DNA of 19,273 nucleotides, from the NCBI GenBank assembly GCA_039916225.1, contig JBDSLU010000215.1, positions 1 through 19,273 on the forward strand, given 5' to 3'. Numbering within the stretch: position 1 is the first letter of the stretch; the number at the start of each line of letters is the position of its first letter. Below, in pieces: positions 7,261 through 13,888 of the stretch. Below the pieces are notes generated by a model. That model made no database searches. It was given only the letters and a program-made list of their open reading frames with translations, and was not told where the DNA came from. Position numbers and translations under genes: made by a program. The DNA is from JBDSLU01 sp039916225 (GTDB lineage: Bacteria > Acidobacteriota > Vicinamibacteria > Vicinamibacterales > Vicinamibacteraceae).

Positions 7261-7635
7261 ATGACTTATCCGTCGCGCGTGATTCCCGGCAATCCTGCCG
7301 TCGATCCAGAAGCGATTGAACAGCTTCGCTTTCTGGAAGACGAAGATCAGCCCAATGTGGTCGCGGAACTGGTGCTGCTTTTCGTGGAGCACACACCGCC
7401 GAAGATCGCCCAGATCCGCGACGGCATCGCGCAGGGCGACGCTGGCGCGGTGAAGCGCGCGGCGCACAGCCTGAAGGGCAGTTCGGCCAACGTCGGCGCC
7501 ACCGGCATGCAGCACGTCTGCGAACAGATGGAGCAGGCTGCCGCTGCCGGCGATATCGGCCCGGCCAAGGAACTGCTGCCATTGCTCGAGCAGGAAGTCG
7601 CCGTCGTCGTCGAGGCGCTTCAAGCCGAGGTGTAG
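7261..7635 (+). CDS. Hpt (histidine phosphotransfer) domain protein
   Basis: A 124-residue all-helical protein that is essentially one Hpt domain. The phosphorylated histidine lies in AAHSLKGSSANVGA (His69 with this start). VVAELVLLFVEHTPPKIAQIRDGIAQGD before it and MQHVCEQMEQAAAAGDI after it match the family's helices. Such proteins relay phosphate between a hybrid kinase receiver and a response regulator. It stands alone, 59 bp after motB, with no kinase or functional regulator beside it; the receiver protein at 4199 lacks the phospho-acceptor, so it is not an obvious partner. ATGs at 7246 and 7249 would add up to five residues. ATG 7261 is chosen because of the TATGAT box. A role in chemotaxis or motility signalling is inferred only from position. 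Confidence 0.88.
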   Translation: MTYPSRVIPGNPAVDPEAIEQLRFLEDEDQPNVVAELVLLFVEHTPPKIAQIRDGIAQGDAGAVKRAAHSLKGSSANVGATGMQHVCEQMEQAAAAGDIGPAKELLPLLEQEVAVVVEALQAEV

Positions 7636-7643
7636 TGGCAGGT

Positions 7644-7667
7644 GCCGGCCGGTCCCCCAGGGCCGGC
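7644..7667. terminator. GC-rich hairpin downstream of the Hpt gene
   Basis: GCCGGCC (7644-7650) and GGCCGGC (7661-7667) can pair around a 10-nt loop, 8 bp after the Hpt stop and 6 bp before the stray apaG 3' end on the other strand. There is no run of T, so it is a plausible but unproven bidirectional transcription end. Confidence 0.4.
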
Positions 7668-7673
7668 CGCATC

Positions 7674-7736
7674 TTAGTGAATCGTATAAGGCGCTTCCAA
7701 CTCGAAGCGCGCGACCTCGACGTCGAACTTGTCGCC
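7674..7736 (-). pseudogene. duplicated apaG 3' end (last 20 codons plus stop)
   Basis: Read on the minus strand this encodes the same 20 C-terminal residues as the intact ApaG (GDKFDVEVAR... ending APYTIH), followed by TAA. Bases 7690-7736 are identical to 7893-7939 (47 bp, offset 203). The remaining five differences all fall in the last six codons, counting the stop (cct/ccc, tat/tac, acg/acc, cac/cat, taa/tga), and all are synonymous. There is no start codon or upstream ApaG sequence, so it is not a functional gene. The arrangement resembles the displaced original 3' end left when an element integrates into a gene terminus. Confidence 0.85.
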
Positions 7737-7746
7737 GTGGATATGA

Positions 7747-7769
7747 CGCCCGCGCCCTCAGCGCGGGCG
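7747..7769. repeat. perfect 9-bp stem-loop
   Basis: CGCCCGCGC, loop CCTCA, GCGCGGGCG. It is the first of two strong hairpins in the insert downstream of apaG. On the minus strand it could serve as a terminator stem, but no T-tract follows. Confidence 0.6.
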
Positions 7770-7796
7770 CAGCGGCCGCTGTTCCGCGCGGCGTTT

Positions 7797-7821
7797 CAGC
7801 TGGCGCTGGGCGCGCCAGCTG
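7797..7821. repeat. perfect 10-bp stem-loop
   Basis: CAGCTGGCGC, loop TGGGC, GCGCCAGCTG. It is the second hairpin in the insert, 27 bp from the first. The pair recalls repetitive extragenic palindromes. Whether the unit recurs elsewhere in the genome cannot be seen from here. Confidence 0.6.
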
Positions 7822-7876
7822 GCAGCGCGGGCGGCCGAAGGCGACCCGCCGACGGAGGCCGCGACGCGCCGGCGTC

Positions 7877-8296
7877 TCAATGAATGGTGTAGGGCGCTTC
7901 CAACTCGAAGCGCGCGACCTCGACGTCGAACTTGTCGCCTTCGCCGGTCACCATTTGATAGGTGCCGCTCATCTCACCGGACGGCGTCGTCAGCGGACAG
8001 CCTGACGAGTACTCGAAGGCTTCACCCGGTTCGAGGACCGGCTGTTCACCGACCACCCCCAACCCGCGGACGTGCTCGACCGAGCCGACGGCGTCGGTGA
8101 TGACCCAGTGCCGGCTCACCAGCTGGACCGGCTCTTCGCCTTCGTTGGCGATCCGGATGGTGTAGACGAAAAACCACTGCTGCTGCGAGGGCCGGGAGTG
8201 GGGCGGGGAGTAGACGGCTTCGACCGACACGCGAATGCCGCGCGTCACGGCTTCGGAAGTGCCGGTCCGCGGCTCGGCGGACTCGGACGGGGACAT
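7877..8296 (-). CDS. apaG: ApaG domain protein (Co2+/Mg2+ efflux-associated family)
   Basis: A 139-residue protein of the ApaG fold, slightly longer than the usual 125-130. The core runs from TRGIRVSVEAVYSPPHS through WFFVYTIRIANEG and VSRHWVITDAVG to the glycine-rich GLGVVGEQPVLEPGEAFEYSSG and SGEMSGTYQMV. ApaG is an immunoglobulin-like beta-sandwich found alone in bacteria and fused to F-box proteins in eukaryotes. Its biochemical role is not settled; links to cobalt resistance and diadenosine tetraphosphate metabolism come from its genetic context in enterobacteria. ATG 8296 is chosen because upstream frame sequence has no family similarity and a TGCTATAAC box ends 6 bp before it. The 3' end exists in a second, detached copy at 7674-7736. 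It is divergent from the acetyltransferase with only 24 bp between start codons. Confidence 0.92.
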   Translation of the reverse strand: MSPSESAEPRTGTSEAVTRGIRVSVEAVYSPPHSRPSQQQWFFVYTIRIANEGEEPVQLVSRHWVITDAVGSVEHVRGLGVVGEQPVLEPGEAFEYSSGCPLTTPSGEMSGTYQMVTGEGDKFDVEVARFELEAPYTIH

Positions 8297-8302
8297 GAAC
8301 CC

Positions 8303-8311
8303 GTTATAGCA
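8303..8311. promoter_or_regulatory. shared divergent -10 region of apaG and the acetyltransferase gene
   Basis: The minus strand reads TGCTATAAC, an extended -10 whose 3' end is 6 nt before the apaG ATG, so transcription would begin at about that ATG. The plus strand reads TATAGC (8305-8310), 10 nt before the ATG at 8321. Only 24 bp separate the two start codons, so both promoters must overlap here or extend into the opposite gene. Neither start has a clear Shine-Dalgarno sequence. Confidence 0.5.
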
Positions 8312-8320
8312 TGCCGCCCG

Positions 8321-8794
8321 ATGACGCTCCGTCCCGCGACCGTCGACGACGTCCCGCAGATCCACGCCTTCATCCTGGCGCTCGCCGACTACGAACGGTT
8401 GCGGCACGAAGTGGTCGCGACCGAGGCGGGTCTGCGCGAGGCGCTGTTCGGGGCGCATCCGTACGCCGAGGTGGTCCTGGCCGAGGACGCCGGTGCCCCA
8501 CTCGGCTTCGCCCTCTTCTTCCACACCTTCTCGACCTTCCTCGGCCAGCCCGGGATCTACTTGGAAGACCTGTTCGTGGTCCCAGAGGCGCGCGGCCGCG
8601 GGGTGGGGACGGCGCTGCTGGCCCATCTGGCCAGGCTGGCGGTCGACCGCGGCTGCGGCCGGGTCGAGTGGGCGGTGCTGGACTGGAACGCGCCGGCGAT
8701 CCGTTTCTACGACAGCCTGGGCGCGAGGCCGAACCGCGAATGGACGGTCTACCGGCTGACCGGAGATCCGCTGGCGGCGCTGGCCGGTACCTAG
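8321..8794 (+). CDS. GNAT family N-acetyltransferase (diamine acetyltransferase-like)
   Basis: A 157-residue single-domain acetyltransferase. It starts MTLRPATVDDVPQIHAFILALADYE. The acetyl-CoA pyrophosphate loop is ARGRGVGTALL, inside YLEDLFVVPEARGRGVG, and is followed by VEWAVLDWNAPAIRFYDSLGA. The LEDLFV...RGxGxG and WxVLDWNxPAIxFYxxLGA pattern is that of the spermidine/spermine-N1-acetyltransferase (SAT1-like) branch, so polyamines, thialysine or related amines are the likely acceptors; the exact substrate is not determined. ATG 8321 gives a full-length family member; the same frame stays open upstream, but that part overlaps apaG and lacks similarity. It is divergent from apaG with an overlapping promoter. 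Nothing suggests truncation. Confidence 0.88.
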   Translation: MTLRPATVDDVPQIHAFILALADYERLRHEVVATEAGLREALFGAHPYAEVVLAEDAGAPLGFALFFHTFSTFLGQPGIYLEDLFVVPEARGRGVGTALLAHLARLAVDRGCGRVEWAVLDWNAPAIRFYDSLGARPNREWTVYRLTGDPLAALAGT

Positions 8795-8834
8795 TCGCTC
8801 TCACCCAAAAGGGTTACCGGCCGTTCGGAGCGCC

Positions 8835-8865
8835 GTCCGCCATCGTTGATGGAGATGGGACGGAC
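8835..8865. other. nested inverted repeats upstream of the sigma factor gene
   Basis: GTCCG (8835-8839) pairs with CGGAC (8861-8865), and inside it CCATC (8840-8844) pairs with GATGG (8848-8852) around GTT, leaving an 8-nt bulge. It lies in the 150-bp gap after the acetyltransferase. It could be the terminator stem of that gene or an operator for the sigma factor; chance is not excluded. Confidence 0.25.
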
Positions 8866-8920
8866 AGGAGGCCGCGTGACATCAGCAGGCAGCATGGCGC
8901 GGGCAGCGGCCCGAAAGCCC

Positions 8921-8949
8921 TTCAGCTTTGGCGGTCGACCCGCTATCAT
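8921..8949 (+). promoter_or_regulatory. candidate promoter (TTCAGC-N17-TATCAT) for the sigma/kinase operon
   Basis: TATCAT (8944-8949) stands out as an AT island and has a 17-bp-spaced, weak -35 (TTCAGC, three of six). The expected start near 8956 lies after the in-frame ATG at 8948, which supports translation from GTG 8960 or ATG 8990. Confidence 0.35.
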
Positions 8950-8989
8950 GGGCCCGCCCGTGGTGTCTTCCACGGATTCTGCCCTGCCT

Positions 8990-9613
8990 ATGGACTCCCC
9001 ACGGCCCGCTCCCGGGCCCCCGCGGCAGCCTCCCGCCGACGGCATCGACGCCGCGTCGACCATCGAGCTGCTGGCGCTCGTCAAGGAGAACCAGAGCGAA
9101 GAGGCGGTCAACGTTCTCTTCGGGCGCTACCTCCCTCGTATTACCCGCTGGGCCCGCGGCCGGCTGCCGCGCTACGCCCGCAACATGCTCGACACCGATG
9201 ACCTGGTCCAGGACACGGTGTTCCAGACGCTGAAGCGCCTGCAGTCCTTCGAGGTCCGCCACGAGGGCGCCTTGCAGGGGTACCTCCGCACCGCGGTCGT
9301 CAACCGCATCCGCGACGAAGTGCGGCGCGCCACTCGCCACCCCGGCGCCCAGAGCTTGCACGAGGACGGCCATGTCGATGCCGCAGCCTCGCCGCTCGAA
9401 GAAGCCATCGGCGGCCAGGCGGTCGCGCGCTACGAGCGGGCGATGGACAAGCTGAGCGAGGACGAGCGTCAGGCCATCGTGCTGCGGGTCGAACTGCAGC
9501 TGCCCTACGCCCAAATCGCCGAGGAGATGCGCAAGCCCAGCCCGGATGCCGCCCGCATGGCCGTCGCCCGGGCGCTCGTGCACCTCGCCGAGGAGATGGG
9601 CCATGAGGGCTGA
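8990..9613 (+). CDS. ECF-type RNA polymerase sigma factor, kinase-linked
   Basis: A 207-residue sigma-70 family protein with only regions 2 and 4. Region 2 covers about 30-105: FGRYLPRITRWARGRLPR, the core-binding DTDDLVQDTVFQTLKRL, and the -10-reading GYLRTAVVNRIRDEVRR. Region 4 covers about 140-200: MDKLSEDERQAIVLRVELQLPYAQIAEEM, then a helix with KPSPDAARMAVARALVHLA. It directs RNA polymerase to a small regulon. There is no anti-sigma factor beside it. Instead the last 11 bp overlap a membrane serine/threonine kinase, an arrangement known for kinase-controlled ECF groups, so phosphorylation may control it; that is inference. The start is uncertain: ATG 8948, GTG 8960 or ATG 8990 are all in frame. 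8990 is given because the likely -10 overlaps 8948. Confidence 0.85.
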   Translation: MDSPRPAPGPPRQPPADGIDAASTIELLALVKENQSEEAVNVLFGRYLPRITRWARGRLPRYARNMLDTDDLVQDTVFQTLKRLQSFEVRHEGALQGYLRTAVVNRIRDEVRRATRHPGAQSLHEDGHVDAAASPLEEAIGGQAVARYERAMDKLSEDERQAIVLRVELQLPYAQIAEEMRKPSPDAARMAVARALVHLAEEMGHEG

Positions 9614-12335
9614 TTCGGCGCTCCTCGAGATCGCCTCATCGGTCGCGGACGGAGAGCCGGTCGACTGGCAAGCCGTCGCGGCACTGGCCACCGACGAGCG
9701 GGAGCGGGCGCTCATCAGCCGCCTGCAGATCATCGCGTCCATCGGCGACGTCCATCGCAGCACCGACGACGCCGATGCGCCGGCGGTCGACGGCGCATCC
9801 ACCCTCGACGTCCGGGGCCGCGTCGTCGGCCATATCCGCCCGGCCGCGGCGGCGATAGCGACTGGGCGCAGTCAACCGGGGGCGAGCACCGGCGACACGG
9901 CCTCCGCCGGCGTCCGCTGGGGCGGCCTCCTGTTGCAGGAGCGCGTCGGCGCTGGCGTCTACGGCGAAGTGTTCCGGGCCTTCGACGAGTCGCTGCGGCG
10001 CGACGTGGCGGTGAAGCTGCTCCGGGCCGGCGGCCGATCCGCCGATCTCCTCGCCGCCAAGGTCCTGAACGAAGGCCGTCTCCTGGCCCGCGTCCGCCAT
10101 CGCAACGTCGTCACCGTGCATGGCGTCGACACCCAGGATGGCCGCGTCGGGCTGTGGATGGAATTCATCCGCGGCAACACGCTCGAGCAGCTGCTGGAGC
10201 GGCAAGGTCCGTTCGGCGGCCGCGAGGCCTCGCTGCTCGGTCAGGATCTCTGCCGGGCGCTGGCCGCCGTCCACGCTGCCGGTCTGGTCCATCGCGACGT
10301 CAAGGCGCAGAACGTCATCCGCGAAGAGGGCGGGCGGCTCGTGCTGATGGACTTCGGCACCGGCCTGCTGCTCGAGGACGACGAGGCGGTCAAGGCGTCG
10401 CCGGTTGCTGGAACCCCGCTGTATCTGTCGCCGGAAGTCCTCGCTGGCGTCGACGCCTCGCCCCAGAGCGACATCTACAGCCTCGGCGTCCTGCTGTTCC
10501 ATCTCGTCACCGGCTCGTATCCGTACGTCGCGCGGTCGCTCACCGAACTGCGGCGGATGCACGATCGCGGCGAGCGCAAGCGGCTCCACGACCTCCGGCC
10601 CGATCTCTCCGAGGGCTTCGTCCACGTCGTCGAGCGGGCGCTCGAATCCCACCCGGCCGAGCGCTACGCCAGCGTCGGTGCGATGCAGCGCGGGCTGACG
10701 CACGCGCTGGGGCTCGAGAGCGGGCTGATGTCGCCGGTGACGCTCGCCGGCATTGCCGAGGCCGACCCGGGGCTGCGGGCCTCGGGCACGTTGGCGTCGA
10801 GCGGCGCGGTCGCCCGTCCGGCGGCGCGCGCGTCGCGCTGGCAGGTCTGGTTGCCGATCCTGATCGCGATTGGCGTCGCCGCTGGTGTGGCGATGTGGGC
10901 GTCGCGCAACTGGGCGTCTCCGGCAGCGGCTCCGGCCACCGCGGCGCCTCTCGTCTCGCTCGTCATCGAGCCCTTCGAGATCGTCTCGGCCGGTGACCGC
11001 GCCCTCGCCGAGGGCATCGGCGAAGTCGTCATGGAGCGCGTCCGACTGCTGCCGGGTATGCGGGTGGTGTCGTTCACGGCCGATCCGGCCAGCGATGGCA
11101 CGGCCGCGGCGTCGACGGCGGATGCCCTGCTGACCCGCCATCAGGTCGACGGGGTGGTGCGCGGCACCGCGACCTGGAACGATGGCCTGGCCCGCGTGCG
11201 CGTCAGCGTGCTGCGCGCCGGCGGCGGCCCCCCGGTCTTCGAGGAGGCGTTCGAGCGGCCGGTGGAGCGTGCCGCCGAGTTGCCGCGTCTCGTCGCCAGC
11301 GCGATGGTGGGCCGGCTGGGCGTTCATGCGTCGAGCGAAGAAGAATCGGCCCGGCTCTCCCGCGCCGACGACGCCGCTCCCGCCGCGTTCGAGGCCTACC
11401 TGCGCGGCCGTTCGGTGATGCGCCATCTGTCCGAGCCGAACGTGGCGCGGGCCATCGAGCATTTCAACCAGGCCCTGGCTGTCAACCGCAACCACGGACC
11501 GTCGCTGGTCGGACTCGCCGAGTGCTATCTGCTGCAGGGCGTGACCTACGGCAGCGTGCCGCGCGGCAAAGCGACGCTGCTGGCCCGCGAGGCCATCGGT
11601 CGGGCCCTGGCCCTCGACGGCGATCACGCCGCCGCGGTCAACGCAGACGCGCAGCTCCGCTTCTACCTGGAATGGGACGGTGAGGGCGCCGAGCGCGCCT
11701 TCCAGCGCGCCCTCGAGCTGACGCCCAACTCGGACGCCGTCCACCAGCACTACGCGATGTTCCTGGTGGCTCGCGATCGGATGGACGCGGCGTTGGCGCA
11801 GGTCCAGTCCGCAGTAGGACTCGATCCTGCCTCGCTCGCGACGCGGTCCGCCTTGGGCATGGTGTGGCACTACACCGGCAACCAGCGGCAGGCGGAGCGG
11901 ACCTTCCGCGAAGTGCTGGACATCGACGGACGCTTTTCGCAGGCCCGGAAGGGGCTGGTGCGGACGCTCCTCGCCAATAAGCAGTACGCCCAGGTGTTCG
12001 GCTTGCTCGACGGCTGGGCGCAGGGTTCGACCGACCCGCAGGATCGGTTCTTCCTTGCGGCGCGCGGAATCGCGCTGGCCGGCTCCGGTCAGCTCCAGGA
12101 GGCGCGGCGCATCGCCGACGATCTGCTGGGCAGCCCGAAGGCCGACGGGGAAGTGGACGCGGCGTCGGTCCTGGTGGCGCTCGGCGATACGTCGCAGGCG
12201 TTGACGCTGCTCAAGCAGGCCGTGACGCAGCGTTCGGCACGCACGCTCTTTCTCCGCCACGACGCGCGGTTCGAGAGCATGCGCGCGGACGCCCGCTTCA
12301 CGCAGCTGCTCGACGGCATGGACTTCAAGCGCTGA
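9603..12335 (+). CDS. membrane serine/threonine protein kinase with TolB-like and TPR C-terminal region
   Basis: A 910-residue receptor-like kinase. Residues 1-55 form a small helical segment (ALLEIASSVADGEPVDWQAVAAL) of a kind seen before such kinases next to ECF sigma factors. The Hanks-type kinase domain spans about 108-375: glycine loop VGAGVYGEVFRAF, Lys138 (VAVKLL), catalytic loop HRDVKAQN with Asp232, and DFG at 250-252, so it should be active. A membrane helix follows at about 413-438 (WQVWLPILIAIGVAAGVAMW). The outer part first resembles the TolB/FlgO-type domain (LVSLVIEPFEIVSAGDRALAEGIGEVVMERV, about 455-575). Tetratricopeptide-like helical repeats then run to the end. The layout suggests an external or protein-binding sensor signalling to the cytoplasm, with the overlapping sigma factor as a natural target. 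Start 9603 overlaps the sigma gene by 11 bp. Confidence 0.9.
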   Translation: MRADSALLEIASSVADGEPVDWQAVAALATDERERALISRLQIIASIGDVHRSTDDADAPAVDGASTLDVRGRVVGHIRPAAAAIATGRSQPGASTGDTASAGVRWGGLLLQERVGAGVYGEVFRAFDESLRRDVAVKLLRAGGRSADLLAAKVLNEGRLLARVRHRNVVTVHGVDTQDGRVGLWMEFIRGNTLEQLLERQGPFGGREASLLGQDLCRALAAVHAAGLVHRDVKAQNVIREEGGRLVLMDFGTGLLLEDDEAVKASPVAGTPLYLSPEVLAGVDASPQSDIYSLGVLLFHLVTGSYPYVARSLTELRRMHDRGERKRLHDLRPDLSEGFVHVVERALESHPAERYASVGAMQRGLTHALGLESGLMSPVTLAGIAEADPGLRASGTLASSGAVARPAARASRWQVWLPILIAIGVAAGVAMWASRNWASPAAAPATAAPLVSLVIEPFEIVSAGDRALAEGIGEVVMERVRLLPGMRVVSFTADPASDGTAAASTADALLTRHQVDGVVRGTATWNDGLARVRVSVLRAGGGPPVFEEAFERPVERAAELPRLVASAMVGRLGVHASSEEESARLSRADDAAPAAFEAYLRGRSVMRHLSEPNVARAIEHFNQALAVNRNHGPSLVGLAECYLLQGVTYGSVPRGKATLLAREAIGRALALDGDHAAAVNADAQLRFYLEWDGEGAERAFQRALELTPNSDAVHQHYAMFLVARDRMDAALAQVQSAVGLDPASLATRSALGMVWHYTGNQRQAERTFREVLDIDGRFSQARKGLVRTLLANKQYAQVFGLLDGWAQGSTDPQDRFFLAARGIALAGSGQLQEARRIADDLLGSPKADGEVDAASVLVALGDTSQALTLLKQAVTQRSARTLFLRHDARFESMRADARFTQLLDGMDFKR

Positions 12336-12380
12336 CCCGGCGGCGCCAGATTCGGCCCGGGACTTTCCGACAAGGATCGC

Positions 12381-12635
12381 ATGGCGAAGAAGAAGCCCGT
12401 TTCGAAGACCCCGACCGCGCAGCGCAAGAAGACTGTCTCGGTGAAGAATATCGTCGCCGAGATCAACCGCACGCTGGCCAAGCTCGAGCCGGCCAAGGCC
12501 GCCTCCCAGGCCAAGCGCACCGCGGCTGGCTCCGATCCGCAGTCGTACGCGCTCGACCGCGCCATCATGTCGCTGCGCGGCGCGCGTGACGTCATCGAAG
12601 GCACCTGCGTCCCCGGGTTCGACATTCCCTTCTAG
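12381..12635 (+). CDS. small basic protein of unknown function
   Basis: An 84-residue protein that I do not recognise. The first 20 residues are rich in Lys (MAKKKPVSKTPTAQRKKTV). A predicted amphipathic helix follows (VKNIVAEINRTLAKLEPAKAASQAKR), then a second helical stretch (SYALDRAIMSLRGARDVIEG), and it ends TCVPGFDIPF with the only cysteine. Coding is supported by a good ribosome site, AAGGA at 12372-12376, and an intact ATG-to-TAG frame filling the gap. The basic N-terminus suggests nucleic-acid or acidic-partner binding, as in small histone-like tails, but no known motif is present. It lies 45 bp after the kinase and 14 bp before the nitroreductase, so co-transcription with either is possible. 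Confidence 0.65.
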   Translation: MAKKKPVSKTPTAQRKKTVSVKNIVAEINRTLAKLEPAKAASQAKRTAAGSDPQSYALDRAIMSLRGARDVIEGTCVPGFDIPF

Positions 12636-12649
12636 CCGCCGGTTCCGGC

Positions 12650-13843
12650 GTGCCTCGCACCGTTCCTCCCGCAGCGCCGCCGCGGCGCGCCGTGGCGCGC
12701 TATCGTCGATCGCCGCACGTCGTCGCCTACTGGCAGGCCGACGGGCTCGTGCTGCATCAGTTCGCCCGCGGCACGCGGACGGTCGCGACGGCGTCCGTCG
12801 TCGCGCTGCTCGACGCGGCGGCGCGCTGGCAGACCATCGACGGTCTGGCGGCGGTGATGCCGGGGGCGTCCGCCAGCACGCTCCTGCCGCTGCTGCGCGC
12901 CCTCGTTCGCCGCGGCCTGCTCGACGTGTCGAGGGCGGCGCAGCCCGATCCGCGGGATGTCGCTGCCGCGCAGTGGGGCGCGTGGAACCCCGTCGCTGGC
13001 TTCTTCCACGACGCCACCCGCGACGTCCGCTTCAGCCCGCGCCGGATGGCCAACGCGGCGCTGCGGCGGCGGGCGCGCGAAGCGCCGCCACCCGCCGCGG
13101 TGACGATCCACCCCGACGCGTCCGCCGCGGATGTGTGGGTGCTGCCGCCGCCGCCCGTCGACTCGGCGCTGGCGACGACGTTGCGGGCCCGCCGCTCGTG
13201 GCGCCGGCTGGGTCGCGGCTCGCTGTCGCTCGACGCCCTGGCCACACTGCTCGGCCTCACCTGGGGCGTGCAGGCGTGGGTCGACGTCGACGGCTTCGGT
13301 TGGATGCCGCTGAAGACGTCCCCGTCGGGCGGGGCCCGACACGCCGTCGAAGCCTACGTCGCGGTGCGACGGGTCGACGGCCTCACGCCGGGCATCTACC
13401 ACTACGAGGCCGCATCGCATCGACTGGTGCGGATCCGCCGCCTCACGGCGAAGGCCCTGGCCGCCTGCGTGCCGCACCAGGCGTGGATGGCCACCGCGCC
13501 GGCGATGGTGTTCATGACCGCCGTGTTTGCCCGCGCGCAGTGGCGCTACCAGACGCCGCGCGCCTATCGGACGGTCCTCGCCGAAGTCGGCCACCACGCC
13601 CAGACGTTCTGCCTGCTGGCCACCGAGCGCGGCCTGGCGCCGTTCTGCACGATGGCGCTGGCCGACAGCGTCACCGAGCGCCTGCTCGGCGTCGACGGAC
13701 TGCGCGAAGCCGTGCTCTACGCGGTCGGGGTGGCGCCGCGCCCGGCCGGGGCGGCGTGGGCGCCGTGGCCGCACACCCGCCGCCTGCCGCGACGGCTGGA
13801 TCGGATCCCCGGAGTGGGGCCCGGCGGGATCCCCGATCCATGA
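12650..13843 (+). CDS. SagB/ThcOx-type nitroreductase family dehydrogenase
   Basis: A 397-residue protein. The N-terminal 150 residues look like a small helical domain (VVALLDAAARWQTIDGLAAVMPG... LLPLLRALVRRGLLDVS), as in SagB-type proteins. The nitroreductase domain follows from about 180: RRSWRRLG, LSLDALATLLGLTWG, the FMN-binding PSGGARHAVE at 225-234, GLTPGIYHYEAASHRLV, and FCLLATERGLAPFC toward the end. Members of this branch use FMN to oxidise azolines to azoles in thiazole/oxazole-modified peptides, but many stand outside such clusters. No YcaO cyclodehydratase or obvious precursor peptide is in the window, so the substrate is open. The start is GTG 12650, without a clear Shine-Dalgarno sequence; translation may depend on the small gene just upstream. 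The downstream gene is a UbiD decarboxylase, 45 bp away. Confidence 0.8.
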   Translation: MPRTVPPAAPPRRAVARYRRSPHVVAYWQADGLVLHQFARGTRTVATASVVALLDAAARWQTIDGLAAVMPGASASTLLPLLRALVRRGLLDVSRAAQPDPRDVAAAQWGAWNPVAGFFHDATRDVRFSPRRMANAALRRRAREAPPPAAVTIHPDASAADVWVLPPPPVDSALATTLRARRSWRRLGRGSLSLDALATLLGLTWGVQAWVDVDGFGWMPLKTSPSGGARHAVEAYVAVRRVDGLTPGIYHYEAASHRLVRIRRLTAKALAACVPHQAWMATAPAMVFMTAVFARAQWRYQTPRAYRTVLAEVGHHAQTFCLLATERGLAPFCTMALADSVTERLLGVDGLREAVLYAVGVAPRPAGAAWAPWPHTRRLPRRLDRIPGVGPGGIPDP

Positions 13844-13888
13844 TGGTGGCGGTGCCGCGCGCGTGATGCCCGCGCCCCACACTGACCG

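Larger units (their letters stand above)
7737..7876. mobile_element. hairpin-rich insert between the two apaG 3' ends (possible minimal integrated element or remnant)
   Basis: This 140-bp stretch is bracketed by directly repeated copies of the apaG 3' end. It contains two perfect hairpins: a 9-bp stem CGCCCGCGC/GCGCGGGCG with 5-nt loop (7747-7769), and a 10-bp stem CAGCTGGCGC/GCGCCAGCTG with 5-nt loop (7797-7821). I see no credible coding sequence, integrase or transposase. The DNA beyond the outer copy (7640-7673) does not resemble the DNA beyond the inner copy (7843-7876), so this is not a simple tandem duplication. Calling it mobile is inference from structure only. Confidence 0.4.

Noticed and set aside
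7635..7883. Plus-strand open frame across the apaG 3' duplicate and its insert
   Set aside because: It reads antisense through the duplicated apaG end and two hairpins, and its translation is Arg/Ala-rich without any recognisable domain or ribosome site.
7641..7942. Simple tandem duplication as the explanation for the two apaG 3' ends
   Set aside because: The sequences downstream of the two copies (7640-7673 and 7843-7876) do not resemble each other, as a tandem duplication of the 203-bp unit would require.
12381..12635. The 84-residue protein as a modified-peptide precursor for the SagB-type enzyme
   Set aside because: The C-terminus has a single Cys and almost no Ser/Thr cluster, there is no leader cleavage motif, and no cyclodehydratase is nearby. 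The Lys-rich start looks more like a nucleic-acid-binding tail.
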